Positions 38,599-51,560 of a DNA stretch of 64,000 bases are shown here, piece after piece (position 1 is the stretch's first letter; the number at the start of each line of letters is the position of its first letter). Both the position numbers and the translations under genes were made by a program. The notes under the pieces are model-generated. The model was not told where the DNA came from, did not search any database, and worked only from the letters and a program-made list of their open reading frames with translations. Location of the stretch: the NCBI GenBank assembly GCA_037893245.1, contig JBAIAA010000873.1, positions 124,001-188,000 of the forward strand. Direction: 5' to 3'. This DNA is from Crossaster papposus. Its lineage: Eukaryota; Echinodermata; Asteroidea; Velatida; Solasteridae.

Positions 38599-40397
38599 TT
38601 CCCCGGGTCAAATTGCTAATTTTGCCATTCCTGGAGGCCCCCCTCTATCTCCTAACACCCAGCCCCTTCCCGGGGCATGCTTTCCTTCATGCCCTTATTT
38701 GTGGGCGGGGATTGTGTGCACAAACCTATGGCGAATTTGAAACGCGTGTGTTAACGTTAACATTTTCAGAAAATCGAAATAAAATACTAGCAAAGCATGC
38801 CCCGGGTCAAATTGCTAATTTTGCCATTCCTGGAGGCCCCCCTCTATCTCCTAACACCCAGCCCCTTCCCGGGGCATGCTTTCCTTCATGCCCTTATTTG
38901 TGGGCGGGGATTGTGTGCACAAACCTATGGCGAATTTGAAACGCGTGTGTTAACGTTAACAGTTTCAGAAAATCGAAATAAAATACTAACAAAGCATGCC
39001 CCGGGTCAAATTGGTAATTTTGCCATTCCTGGAGGCCCCCCTCTATCTCCTAACACCCAGCCCCTTCCCGGGGCATGCTTTCCTTCATGCCCTTATTTGT
39101 GGGGGGGGGGGGGGGGGGTTGTGTGCACAAACCTATGGCGAATTTGAAACGCGTGTGTTAACGTTAACATTTTCAGAAAATCGAAATAAAATACTAACAA
39201 AGCATGCCCCGGGTCAAATTGCTAATTTTGCCATTCCTGGAGGCCCCCCTCTATCTCCTAACACCCAGCCCCTTCCCGGGGCATGCTTTCCTTCATGCCC
39301 TTATTTGTGGGCGGGGATTGTGTGCACAAACCTATGGCGAATATGAAACGCGTGTGTTAACGTTAACATTTTCAGAAAATCGAAATAAAATACTAACAAA
39401 GCATGCCCCGGGTCAAATTGCTAATTTTGCCATTCCTGGAGGCCCCCTTCTATCTCCTAACACCCAGCCCCTTCCCGGGGCATGCTTTCCTTCATGCCCT
39501 TATTTGTGGGCGGGGATTGTGTGCACAAACATATGGCGAATTTGAAACGCGTGTGTTAACGTTAAAATGTTCAGAAAATCGAAATAAAATACTAACAAAG
39601 CATGCCCCGGGTCAAATTGCTAATTTTGCCATTCCTGGAAGCCCCCCTCTATCTCCTAACACCCAGCCCCTTCCTGGGGCATGCTTTCCTTCATGCCCTT
39701 ATTTGTGGGCGGGGATTGTGTGCACAAACCTATGGCGAATTTGAAACGCGTGTGTTAACGTTAACATTTTCAGAAAATCGAAATAAAATACTAACAAAGC
39801 ATGCCCCGGGTGAAATTGCTAATTTTGCCATTCCTGGAGGCCCCCCTCTATCTCCTAACACCCAGCCCCTTCCCGGGGCATGCTTTCCTTCATGCCCTTT
39901 TTTGTGGGCGGGGATTGTGTGCACAAACCTATGGCGAAATTGAAACGCGTGTGTTAACGTTAACATTTTCAGAAAATCGAAATAAAATACTAACAAAGCA
40001 TGCCCCGGGTCAAATTGCTAATTTTGCCATTCCTGGAGGCCCCCCTATATCTCCTAACACCCAGCCCCTTCCCGGGGCATGCTTTCCTTCATGCCCTTAT
40101 TTGTGGGCGGGGATTGTGTGCACAAACCTATGGCGAATTTGAAACGCGTGTGTTAACGTTAACATTTTCAGAAAATCTAAATAAAATACTAACAAAGCAT
40201 GCCCCGGGTCAAATTGCTAATTTTGCCATTCCTGGAGGCCCCCCTCTATCTCCTAACACCCAGCCCCTTCTCGGGGCATGCTTTCCTTCATGCCCTTATT
40301 TGTGGGCGGGGATTGTGTGCACAAACCTATGGCGAAATGAAACGCGTGTGTTAACGTAAAATTTTTCAGAAAATCGAAATAAAATACTAACAAAGCA
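38599..40397. repeat. 8-mer block with G18 tract, second copy plus one monomer
   Basis: Repeats the previous block at an offset of 1599-1600 up to about 39545, then at 1799 near 40355, so about one extra monomer is present, near 39.6-39.8 kb. The G tract is two bases longer here and its following A is also G. Confidence 0.78.
39101..39118 (+). repeat. G18 homopolymer
   Basis: 18 consecutive G in place of GGGCGGGGA; the A before TTGTGTGC has also become G. The monomer is 208 bp. It is the duplicate of the G16 tract 1599 bp upstream. Confidence 0.9.
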
Positions 40398-42585
40398 TTC
40401 CCCGGGTCAAATTGCTAATTTTGCCATTCCTGGAGGCCCCCTTCTATCTCCTAACACCCAGCCCCTTCCCGGGGCATGCTTTCCTTCATGCCCTTATTTG
40501 TGGGCGGGGATTGTGTGCACAAACATATGGCGAATTTGAAACGCGTGTGTTAACGTTAAAATGTTCAGAAAATCGAAATAAAATACTAACAAAGCATGCC
40601 CCGGGTGAAATTGCTAATTTTGCCATTCCTGGAGGCCCCCCTCTATCTCCTAACACCCAGCCCCTTCCCGGGGCATGCTTTCCTGCATGCCCTTATTTGT
40701 GGGCGGGGATTGTGTGCACAAACCTATGGCGAATTTGAAACGCGTGTGTTAACGTTAAAAGTTTCAGAAAATCGAAATAAAATACTAACAAAGCATGCCC
40801 CGGGTCAAATTGCTAATTTTGCCATTCCTGGAGGCCCCCCTCTATCTCCTAACACCCAGCCCCTTCCCGTGGCATGCTTTCCTTCATGCCCTTATTTGTG
40901 GGCGGGGATTGTGTGCACAAACCTATGGCGAATTTGAAACGCGTGTGTTAACGTTACATTTTTCAGAAAATCGAAATAAAATACTAACAAAGCATGCCCC
41001 GGGTCAAATTGCTAATTTTGCCATTCCTGGAGGCCCCCCTCTATCTCCTAACACCCAGCCCCTTCCCGGGGCATGCTTTCCTTCATGCCCTTATTTGTGG
41101 GCGGGGATTGTGTGCACAAACCTATGGCGAATTTGAAACGCGTGTGTTAACGTTAACATTTTCAGAAAATCGAAATAAAATACTAACAAAGCATGCCCCG
41201 GGTCAAATTGCTAATTTTGCCATTCCTGGAGGCCCCCCTCTATCTCCTAACACCCAGCCCCCTCCCGGGGTATGCTTTCCTTCATGCCCTTATTTGTGGG
41301 CGGGGATTGTGTGCACAAACCTATGGCGAATTTGAAACGCGTGTGTTAACGTTAAAATTTTCAGAAAATCGAAATAAAATACTAACAAAGCATGCCCCGG
41401 GTTAAATTGCTAATTTTGCCATTCCTGGAGGCCCCCCTCTATCTCCTAACACCCAGCCCCTTCCCGGGGCATGCTTTCCTTCATGCCCTTATTTGTGGGC
41501 GGGGATTGTGTGCACAAACCTATGGCGAATTTGAAACCCGTGTGTTAACGTTAACATTTTCAGAAAATCGAAATAAAATACTAACAAAGCATGCCCCGGG
41601 TCAAATTGCTAATTTTGCCATTCCTGGAGGCCCCCCTCTATCTCCTAACACCCAGCCCCTTCCCGGGGCATGCTTTCCTTCATGCCCTTATTTGTGGGCG
41701 GGGATTGTGTGCACAAACCTATGGCGAATTTGAAACGCGTGTGTTAACGTTACAATTTTCAGAAAATCGAAATAAAATACTAACAAAGCGTGCCCCGGGT
41801 CAAATTGCTAATTTTGCCATTCCTGGAGGCCCCCCTCTATCTCCTAACACCCAGCCCCTTCCCGGGGCATGCTTTCCTTCATGCCCTTATTTGTGGGCGG
41901 GGATTGTGTGCACAAACCTATGGCGAATTTGAAACGCGTGTGTTAACGTTAACATTTTCAGAAAATCGAAATAAAATACTAACAAAGCATGCCCCGGCTC
42001 AAATTGCTAATTTTGCCATTCCTGGAGGCCCCACTCTATCTCCTAACACCCAGCCCCTTCCCGGGGCATGCTTTCCTTCATGCCCTTATTTGTGGGCGGG
42101 GATTGTGTGCACAAACCTATGGCGAATTTGAAACGCGTGTGTTAACGTTAACATTTTCAGAAAATCGAAATAAAATACTAACAAAGCATTCCCCGGATCA
42201 AATTGCTAATTTTGCCATTCCTGGAGGCCCCCCTCTATATCCTAACATCCAGCCCCTTCCCGGGGCATGCTTTCCTTCATGCCCTTATTTGTGGGCGAGG
42301 ATTGTGTGCACAAACCTATGGCGAATTTGAAACGCGTGTGTTAACGCTAACATTTTCAGAAAATCGAAATAAAATACTAACAAAGCATGCCCCGGGTCAA
42401 ATTGCTAATTTTGCCATTCCTGGAGGCCCCCCTCTATCTCCTAACACCCAGCCCCTTCCCGGGGCATGCTTTCCTTCATGCCCTTATTTGTGGTCGGGGA
42501 TTGTGTGCACAAACCTATGGCGAATTTGAAACGCGTGTGTTAACGTTAAAATTTTCAGAAAATCGAAATAAAATACTAACAAAGC

Positions 42586-44190
42586 ATGCCCCGGGTCAAA
42601 TTGCTAATTTTGCCATTCCTGGAGGCCCCCCTCTATCTCCTAACACCCAGCCCCTTCCCGGGGCATGCTTTCCTTCATGCCCTTATTTGTGGGCGGGGAT
42701 TGTGTGCACAAACCTATGGCGAATTTGAAACGCGTGTGTTAACGTTAACATTTTCAGAAAATCGAAATAAAATACTAACAAAGCATGCCCCGGGTCAAAT
42801 TGCTAATTTTGCCATTCCTGGAGGCCCCCCTCTATCTCCTAACACCCAGCCCCTTCCCGGGGCATGCTTTCCTTCATGCCCTTATTTGTGGGGGGGGGGG
42901 GGGGGGGGGATTGTGTGCACAAACCTATGGCGAATTTGAAACGCGTGTGTTAACGTTAACATTTTCAGAATATCGAAATAAAATACTAACAAAGCATGCC
43001 CTGGGTCAAATTGCTAATTTTGCCATTCCTGGAGGCCCCCCTCTATCTCCTAACACCCAGCCCCTTCCCGGGGCATGCTTTCCTTCATGCCCTTATTTGT
43101 GGGTGGGGATTGTGTGCACAAACCTATGGCGAATTTGAAACGCGTGTGTTAACGTTAAAATTTTCAGAAAATCGAAATAAAATACTAACAAAGCATGCCC
43201 CGGGTCAAATTGCTAATTTTGCCATTCCTGGAGGCCCCCTTCTATCTCCTAACACCCAGCCCCTTCCCGGGGCATGCTTTCCTTCATGCCCTTATTTGTG
43301 GGCGGGGATTGTGTGCACAAACCTATGGCGAATTTGAAACGCGTGCGTTAACGTTACAATTTTCAGAAAATCGAAATAAAATACTAACAAAGCATGCCCC
43401 GGGTCAAATTGCTAATTTTGCCATTCCTGGAGGCCCCCCTCTATCTCCTAACACCCAGCCCCTTCCCGGGGCATGCTTTTCTTCATGCCCTTATTTGTGG
43501 GCGGGGATTGTGTGCACAAACCTATGGCGAATTTGAAACGCGTGTGTTAACGTTAACATTTTCAGAAAATCGAAATAAAATACTAACAAAGCATGCCCCG
43601 GGTCAAATTGCTAATTTTGCCATTCCTGGAGGCCCCCCTCTCTCTTCTAACACCCAGCCCCTTCCCGGGGCATGCTTTCCTTCATGCCCTTACTTGTGGG
43701 CGGGGATTGTGTGCACAAACCTATGGCGAATTTGAAACGCGTGTGTTAACGTTACAATTTTCAGAAAATCGAAATACAATACTAACAAAGCATGCCCCGG
43801 GTCAAATTGCTAATTTTGCCTTTCCTGGAGGCCCCCTTCTATCTCCTAACACCCAGCCCCTTCCCGGGGCATGCTTTCCTTCATGCCCTTATTTGTGGGC
43901 GGGGATTGTGTGCACAAACCTATGGCGAATTTGAAACGCGTGTGTTAACGTTACAATTTTCAGAAAATCGAAATAAAATACTAACAAAGCATGCCCCGGG
44001 CCAAATTGCTAATTTTGCCATTCCTGGAGGCCCCCCTCTATCTCCTAACACCCAGCCCCTTCCCGGGGCATGCTTTCCTTCATGCCCTTATTTGTGGGCG
44101 GGGATTGTGTGCACAAACCTATGGCGAATTTGAAACGCGTGTGTTAACGTTACAATTTTCAGAAAATCGAAATAAAATACTAACAAAGCA
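42586..44190. repeat. Block matched by 45384-46993
   Basis: Marks recur at offsets of 2798 (before the G tract), 2800 (after it) and 2803 (after the G11 tract). Shared marks include GCGTGCGTTAACG (43341/46141), GCATGCTTTTCTTC, CTTACTTGTGG, TTGCCTTTCCTGG and CCCCGGGCCAAATT. An internal 796-bp (4-monomer) repeat follows, with CTTACTTGTGG, TTGCCTTTCC and CGGGCCAAATT again at 44.4-44.8 kb. Confidence 0.8.
42890..42909 (+). repeat. G20 homopolymer
   Basis: 20 consecutive G in place of the GGGCGGGG box, giving a 211-bp monomer. Confidence 0.9.
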
Positions 44191-45687
44191 TGCCCCGGGT
44201 CAAATTGCTAATTTTGCCATTCCTGGAGGCCCCCCTCTATCTCCTAACACCCAGCCCCTTCCCGGGGCATGCTTTCCTTCATGCCCTTATTTGTGGGCGG
44301 GGATTGTGTGCACAAACCTATGACGAATTTGAAACGCGTGTGTTAACGTTAAAATTTTCAGAAAATCGAAATAAAATACTAACAAAGCATGCCCCGGGTC
44401 AAATTGCTAATTTTGCCATTCCTGGAGGCCCCCCTCTATCTCCTAACACCCAGCCCCTTCCCGGGGCATGCTTTCCTTCATGCCCTTACTTGTGGGCGGG
44501 GATTGTGTGCACAAACCTATGGCGAATTTGAAACGCGTGTGTTAACGTTACAATTTTCAGAAAATCGAAATAAAATACTAACAAAGCATGCCCCGGGTCA
44601 AATTGCTAATTTTGCCTTTCCTGGAGGCCCCCTTCTATCTCCTAACACCCAGCCCCTTCCCGGGGCATGCTTTCCTTCATGCCCTTATTTGTGGGCGGGG
44701 ATTGTGTGCACAAACCTATGGCGAATTTGAAACGCGTGTGTTAACGTTACAATTTTCATAAAATCGAAATAAAATACTAACAAAGCATGCCCCGGGCCAA
44801 ATTGCTAATTTTGCCATTCCTGGAGGCCCCCCTCTATCTCCTAACACCCAGCCCCTTCCCGGGGCATGCTTTCCTTCATGCCCTTATTTGTGGGTGGGGA
44901 TTGTGTGCACAAACCTATGGCGAATTTGAAACGCGTGTGTTAACGTTACAATTTTCAGAAAATCGAAATAAAATACTAACAAAGCATGCCCCGGGTCAAA
45001 TTGCTAATTTTGCCATTCCTGGAGGCCCCCCTCTATCTCCTAACACCCAGCCCCTTCCCGGGGCATGCTTTCCTTCATGCCCTTATTTGTGGGCGGGGAT
45101 TGTGTGCACAAACCTATGGCGAATTTGAAACGCGTGTGTTAACGCTAACATTTTCAGAAAATCGAAATAAAATACTAACAAAGCATGCCCCGGGTCAAAT
45201 TGCTAATGTTGCCATTCCTGGAGGCCCCCCTCTATCTCCTAACACCCAGCCCCTTCCCGGGGCATGCTTTCCTTCATGCCCTTATTTGTGGGCGGGGATT
45301 GTGTGCACAAACCTATGGCGAATTTGAAACGCGTGTGTTAACGTTAACATTTTCAGAAAATCGAAATAAAATACTAACAAAGCATGCCCCGGGTCAAATT
45401 GCTAATTTTGCCATTCCTGGAGGCCCCCCTCTATCTCCTAACACCCAGCCCCTTCCCGGGGTATGCTTTCCTTCATGCCCTTATTTGTGGGCGGGGATTG
45501 TGTGCACAAACCTATGGCGAATTTGAAACGCGTGTGTTAACGTTAACATTTTCAGAAAATCGAAATAAAATACTAACAAAGCATGCCCCGGGTCAAATTG
45601 CTAATTTTGCCATTCCTGGAGGCCCCCCTCTATCTCCTAACACCCAGCCCCTTCCCGGGGCATGCTTTCCTTCATGCCCTTATTTGT

Positions 45688-45709
45688 GGGGGGGGGGGGG
45701 GGGGGGGGG
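45688..45709 (+). repeat. G22 homopolymer
   Basis: 22 consecutive G in place of the GGGCGGGG box, giving a 213-bp monomer, the longest in the window. It lies 2798 bp from the G20 tract, and the duplication offset changes from 2798 to 2800 across it, so the two are duplicates differing by two G. Confidence 0.9.
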
Positions 45710-45754
45710 ATTGTGTGCACAAACCTATGGCGAATTTGAAACGCGTGTGTTAAC

Positions 45755-47547
45755 GTTAAAATTTTCAGAAAATCGAAATAAAATACTAACAAAGCATGCC
45801 CCGGGTCAAATTGCTAATTTTGCCATTCCTGGAGGCCCCCCTCTATCTCCTAACACCCAGCCCCTTCCCGGGGCATGCTTTCCTTCATGCCCTTATTTGT
45901 GGGCGGGGATTGTGTGCACAAACATATGGCGAATTTGAAACGCGTGTGTTAACGTTAACATTTTCAGAAAATCGAAATAAAATACTAACAAAGCATGCCC
46001 CGGGTCAAATTGCTAATTTTGCCATTCCTGGAGGCCCCCTTCTATCTCCTAACACCCAGCCCCTTCCCGGGGCATGCTTTCCTTCATGCCCTTATTTGTG
46101 GGCGGGGATTGTGTGCACAAACCTATGGCGAATTTGAAACGCGTGCGTTAACGTTACAATTTTCAGAAAATCGAAATAAAATACTAACAAAGCATGCCCC
46201 GGGTCAAATTGCTAATTTTGCCATTCCTGGAGGCCCCCCTCTATCTCCTAACACCCAGCCCCTTCCCGGGGCATGCTTTTCTTCATGCCCTTATTTGTGG
46301 GCGGGGATTGTGTGCACAAACCTATGGCGAATTTGAAACGCGTGTGTTAACGTTAACATTTTCAGAAAATCGAAATAAAATACTAACAAAGCATGCCCCG
46401 GGTCAAATTGCTAATTTTGCCATTCCTGGAGGCCCCCCTCTATCTCCTAACACCCAGCCCCTTCCCGGGGCATGCTTTCCTTCATGCCCTTACTTGTGGG
46501 CGGGGATTGTGTGCACAAACCTATGGCGAATTTGAAACGCGTGTGTTAACGTTACAATTTTCAGAAAATCGAAATAAAATACTAACAAAGCATGCCCCGG
46601 GTCAAATTGCTAATTTTGCCTTTCCTGGAGGCCCCATTCTATCTCCTAACACCCAGCCCCTTCCCGGGGCATGCTTTCCTTCATGCCCTTATTTGTGGGG
46701 GGGGGGGATTGTGTGCACAAACCTATGGCGAATTTGAAACGCGTGTGTTAACGTTACAATTTTCAGAAAATCGAAATAAAATACTAACAAAGCATGCCCC
46801 GGGCCAAATTGCTAATTTTGCCATTCCTGGAGGCCCCCCTCTATCTCCTAACACCCAGCCCCTTCCCGGGGCATGCTTTCCTTCATGCCCTTATTTGTGG
46901 GCGGGGATTGTGTGCACAAACCTATGGCGAATTTGAAACGCGTGTGTTAACGTTACAATTTTCAGAAAATCGAAATAAAATACTAACAAAGCATGCCCCG
47001 GGTCAAATTGCTAATTTTGCCATTCCTGGAGGCCCCCCTCTATCTCCTAACACCCAGCCCCTTCCCGGGGCATGCTTTCCTTCATGCCCTTATTTGTGGG
47101 CGGGGATTGTGTGCACAAACCTATGGCGAATTTGAAACGCGTGTGTTAACGTTAACATTTTCAGAAAATCGAAATAAAATACTAACAAAGCATGCCCGGG
47201 TCAAATTGCTAATTTTGCCATTCCTGGAGGCCCCCCTCTATCTCCTAACACCCAGCCCCTTCTCGGGGCATGCTTCCCTTCATGCCCTTATTTGTGGGCG
47301 GGGATTGTGTGCACAAACCTATGGCGAATTTGAAACGCGTGTGTTAACGTTAACATTTTCAGAAAATCGAAATAAAATACTAACAAAGCATGCCCCGGGT
47401 CAAATTGCTAATTGTGCCATTCCTGGTGGCCCCCCTCTATCTCCTAACACCCAGCCCCTTCCCGGGGCATGCTTTCCTTCATGCCCTTATTTGTGGGCGG
47501 GGATTGTGTGCACAAACCTATGGAGAATTTGAAACGCGTGTGTTAAC
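45755..47547. repeat. 1793-bp 9-mer tandem duplication, first copy
   Basis: Shared marks with the next copy are AAACATATGGCG (45921/47714), GCGTGCGTTAACG (46141/47934), CTTACTTGTGG, GGCCCCATTC, the short G tract, CGGGCCAAATT, the one-C-short CATGCCCGGGTC, CTAATTGTGCC with CCTGGTGGCC, and TATGGAGAATTTG (47524/49316). Confidence 0.9.
46697..46707 (+). repeat. G11 homopolymer
   Basis: 11 consecutive G in place of GGGCGGGG, giving a 202-bp monomer. The corresponding monomer of the related 42.6-44.2 kb block still reads GGGCGGGG, near 43900. Confidence 0.9.
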
Positions 47548-49339
47548 GTTAAAATTTTCAGAAAATCGAAATAAAATACTAACAAAGCATGCCCCGGGTC
47601 AAATTGCTAATTTTGCCATTCCTGGAGGCCCCCCTCTATCTCCTAACACCCAGCCCCTTCCCGGGGCATGCTTTCCTTCATGCCCTTATTTGTGGGCGGG
47701 GATTGTGTGCACAAACATATGGCGAATTTGAAACGCGTGTGTTAACGTTAACATTTTCAGAAAATCGAAATAAAATACTAACAAAGCATGCCCCGGGTCA
47801 AATTGCTAATTTTGCCATTCCTGGAGGCCCCCTTCTATCTCCTAACACCCAGCCCCTTCCCGGGGCATGCTTTCCTTCATGCCCTTATTTGTGGGCGGGG
47901 ATTGTGTGCACAAACCTATGGCGAATTTGAAACGCGTGCGTTAACGTTACAATTTTCAGAAAATCGAAATAAAATACTAACAAAGCATGCCCCGGGTCAA
48001 ATTGCTAATTTTGCCATTCCTGGAGGCCCCCCTCTATCTCCTAACACCCAGCCCCTTCCCGGGGCATGCTTTTCTTCATGCCCTTATTTGTGGGCGGGGA
48101 TTGTGTGCACAAACCTATGGCGAATTTGAAACGCGTGTGTTAACGTTAACATTTTCAGAAAATCGAAATAAAATACTAACAAAGCATGCCCCGGGTCAAA
48201 TTGCTAATTTTGCCATTCCTGGAGGCCCCCCTCTATCTCCTAACACCCAGCCCCTTCCCGGGGCATGCTTTCCTTCATGCCCTTACTTGTGGGCGGGGAT
48301 TGTGTGCACAAACCTATGGCGAATTTGAAACGCGTGTGTTAACGTTACAATTTTCAGAAAATCGAAATAAAATACTAACAAAGCATGCCCCGGGTCAAAT
48401 TGCTAATTTTGCCTTTCCTGGAGGCCCCATTCTATCTCCTAACACCCAGCCCCTTCCCGGGGCATGCTTTCCTTCATGCCCTTATTTGTGGGGGGGGGGA
48501 TTGTGTGCACAAACCTATGGCGAATTTGAAACGCGTGTGTTAACGTTACAATTTTCAGAAAATCGAAATAAAATACTAACAAAGCATGCCCCGGGCCAAA
48601 TTGCTAATTTTGCCATTCCTGGAGGCCCCCCTCTATCTCCTAACACCCAGCCCCTTCCCGGGGCATGCTTTCCTTCATGCCCTTATTTGTGGGCGGGGAT
48701 TGTGTGCACAAACCTATGGCGAATTTGAAACGCGTGTGTTAACGTTACAATTTTCAGAAAATCGAAATAAAATACTAACAAAGCATGCCCCGGGTCAAAT
48801 TGCTAATTTTGCCATTCCTGGAGGCCCCCCTCTATCTCCTAACACCCAGCCCCTTCCCGGGGCATGCTTTCCTTCATGCCCTTATTTGTGGGCGGGGATT
48901 GTGTGCACAAACCTATGGCGAATTTGAAACGCGTGTGTTAACGTTAACATTTTCAGAAAATCGAAATAAAATACTAACAAAGCATGCCCGGGTCAAATTG
49001 CTAATTTTGCCATTCCTGGAGGCCCCCCTCTATCTCCTAACACCCAGCCCCTTCTCGGGGCATGCTTTCCTTCATGCCCTTATTTGTGGGCGGGGATTGT
49101 GTGCACAAACCTATGGCGAATTTGAAACGCGTGTGTTAACGTTAACATTTTCAGAAAATCGAAATAAAATACTAACAAAGCATGCCCCGGGTCAAATTGC
49201 TAATTGTGCCATTCCTGGTGGCCCCCCTCTATCTCCTAACACCCAGCCCCTTCCCGGGGCATGCTTTCCTTCATGCCCTTATTTGTGGGCGGGGATTGTG
49301 TGCACAAACCTATGGAGAATTTGAAACGCGTGTGTTAAC
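47548..49339. repeat. 9-mer tandem duplication, second copy
   Basis: Same ordered marks at offsets of 1793 and then 1792. The only differences noticed are one G in the G tract and GCATGCTTTCC here against GCATGCTTCCC near 47270. The next bases (CGTTAAAGTTTTC versus CGTTAAAATTTTC) end the match. Confidence 0.9.
48490..48499 (+). repeat. G10 homopolymer
   Basis: 10 consecutive G in place of GGGCGGGG, giving a 201-bp monomer. It is the duplicate of the G11 tract 1793 bp upstream, one G shorter, and the block offset falls to 1792 after it. Confidence 0.9.
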
Positions 49340-51560
49340 GTTAAAGTTTTCAGAAAATCGAAATAAAATACTAACAAAGCATGCCCCGGGTCAAATTGCT
49401 AATTTTGCCATTCCTGGAGGCCCCCCTCTATCTCCTAACACCCAGCCCCTTCCCGGGGCATGCTTTCCTTCATGCCCTTATTTGTGGGCGGGGATTGTGT
49501 GCACAAACCTATGGCGAATTTGAAACGCGTGTGTTAACGTTAAAGTTTTCAGAAAATCGAAATAAAATACTAACAAAGCATGCCCCGGGTCAAATTGCTA
49601 ATTTTGCCATTCCTGGAGGCCCCCCTCTATCTCCTAACACCCAGCCCCTTCCCGGGGCATGCTTTCCTTCATGCCCTTATTTGTGGGCGGGGATTGTGTG
49701 CACAAACCTATGGCGAATTTGAAACGCGTGTGTTAACGTTAAAATTTTCAGAAAATCGAAATAAAATACTAACAAAGCATGCCACGGGTCAAATTGCTAA
49801 TTTTGCCATTCCTGGAGGCCCCCCTCTATCTCCTAACACCCAGCCCCTTCCCGGGGCATGCTTTCCTTCATGCCCTTATTAGTGGGCGGGGACTGTGTGC
49901 ACAAACCTATGGCGAATTTGAAACGCGTGTGTTAACGTAACAATTTTCAGAAAATCGAAATAAAATACTAACAAAGCATGCCCCGGGTCAAATTGCTAAT
50001 GTTGCCATTCCTGGAGGCCCCCCTCTATCTCCTAACACCCAGCCCCTTCCCGGGGCATGCTTTCCTTCATGCCCTTATTTGTGGGCGGGGATTGTGTGCA
50101 CAAACCTATGGCGAATTTGAAACGCGTGTGTTAACGTTAAAATTTTCAGAAAATCGAAATAAAATACTAACAAAGCATGCCCCGGGTCAAATTGCTAATT
50201 TGGCCATTCCTGGAGGCCCCCCTCTATCTCCTAACACCCAGCCCCTTCCCGGGGCATGCTTTCCTTCATGCCCTTATTTGTGGGCGGGGATTGTGTGCAC
50301 AAACCTATGGCGAATTTGAAACGCGTGTGTTAACGTTAACATTTTCAGAAAATCGAAATAAAATACTAACAAAGCATGCCCCGGGTCAAATTGCTAATTT
50401 TGCCATTCCTGGAGGCCCCCCTCTATCTCCTAACACCCAGCCCCTTCTCGGGGCATGCTTTCCTTCATGCCCTTATTTGTGGGCGGGGATTGTGTGCACA
50501 AACCTATGGCGAATTTGAAACGCGTGTGTTAACGTTAACATTTTCAGAAAATCGAAATAAAATACTAACAAAGCATGCCCCGGGTCAAATTGCTAATTGT
50601 GCCATTCCTGGAGGCCCCTCTCTATCTGCTAACACAAAGCCCCTTCCCGGGGCATGCTTTCCTTCATGCCCTTATTTGTGGGCGGGGATTGTGTGCACAA
50701 ACCTATGGAGAATTTGAAACGCGTGTGTTAACGTTAAAGTTTTCAGAAAATCGAAATAAAATACTAACAAAGCATGCCCCGGGTCAAATTGCTAATTTTG
50801 CCATTCCTGGAGGCCCCCCTCTATCTCCTAACACCCAGCCCCTTCCCGGGGCATGCTTTCCTTCATGCCCTTATTTGTGGGCGGGGATTGTGTGCACAAA
50901 CCTATGGCGAATTTGAAACGCGTGTGTTAACGTTAAAGTTTTCAGAAAATCGAAATAAAATACTAACAAAGCATGCCCCGGGTCAAATTGCTAATTTTGC
51001 CATTCCTGGAGGCCCCCCTCTATCTCCTAACACCCAGCCCCTTCCCGGGGCATGCTTTCCTTCATGCCCTTATTTGTGGGCGGGGATTGTGTGCACAAAC
51101 CTATGGCGAATTTGAAACGCGTGTGTTAACGTGAAAATTTTCAGAAAATCGAAATAAAATACTAACAAAGCATGCCCGGGTCAAATTGCAAATTTTGCCA
51201 TTCCTGGAGGCCCCCCTCTATCTCCTAACACCCAGCCCCTTCCCGGGGCATGCTTTCCTTCATGCCCTTATTTGTGGGCGGGGATTGTGTGCACAAACCT
51301 ATGGCGAATTTGAAACGCGTGTGTTAACGTAACAATTTTCAGAAAATCGAAATAAAATACTAACAAAGCATGCCCCGGGTCAAATTGCTAATGTTGCCAT
51401 TCCTGGAGGCCCCCCTCTATCTCCTAACACCCAGCCCCTTCCCGGGGCATGCTTTCCTTCATGCCCTTATTTGTGGGCGGGGATTGTGTGCACAAACCTA
51501 TGGCGAATTTGAAACGCGTGTGTTAACGTTAAAATTTTCAGAAAATCGAAATAAAATACT
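49182..51560. repeat. Diverged duplication of a 1393-bp 7-mer
   Basis: CTAATTGTGCC with TATGGAGAATTTG, two CGTTAAAGTTTTC monomers and CGTAACAATTTTC with CTAATGTTGCC recur at an offset of 1392-1393. The fourth monomer differs: CATGCCACGGGTC in the first unit, CATGCCCGGGTC with GCAAATTTTG in the second. The second unit also has CCCCTCTCTATCTGC and ACACAAAGCC near 50620-50640. Confidence 0.7.

Noticed and set aside
37502-45709. Telomeric or G-rich regulatory repeats
   Set aside because: The tracts are pure G homopolymers inside ordinary satellite monomers, with no telomere-type unit and no nearby gene.
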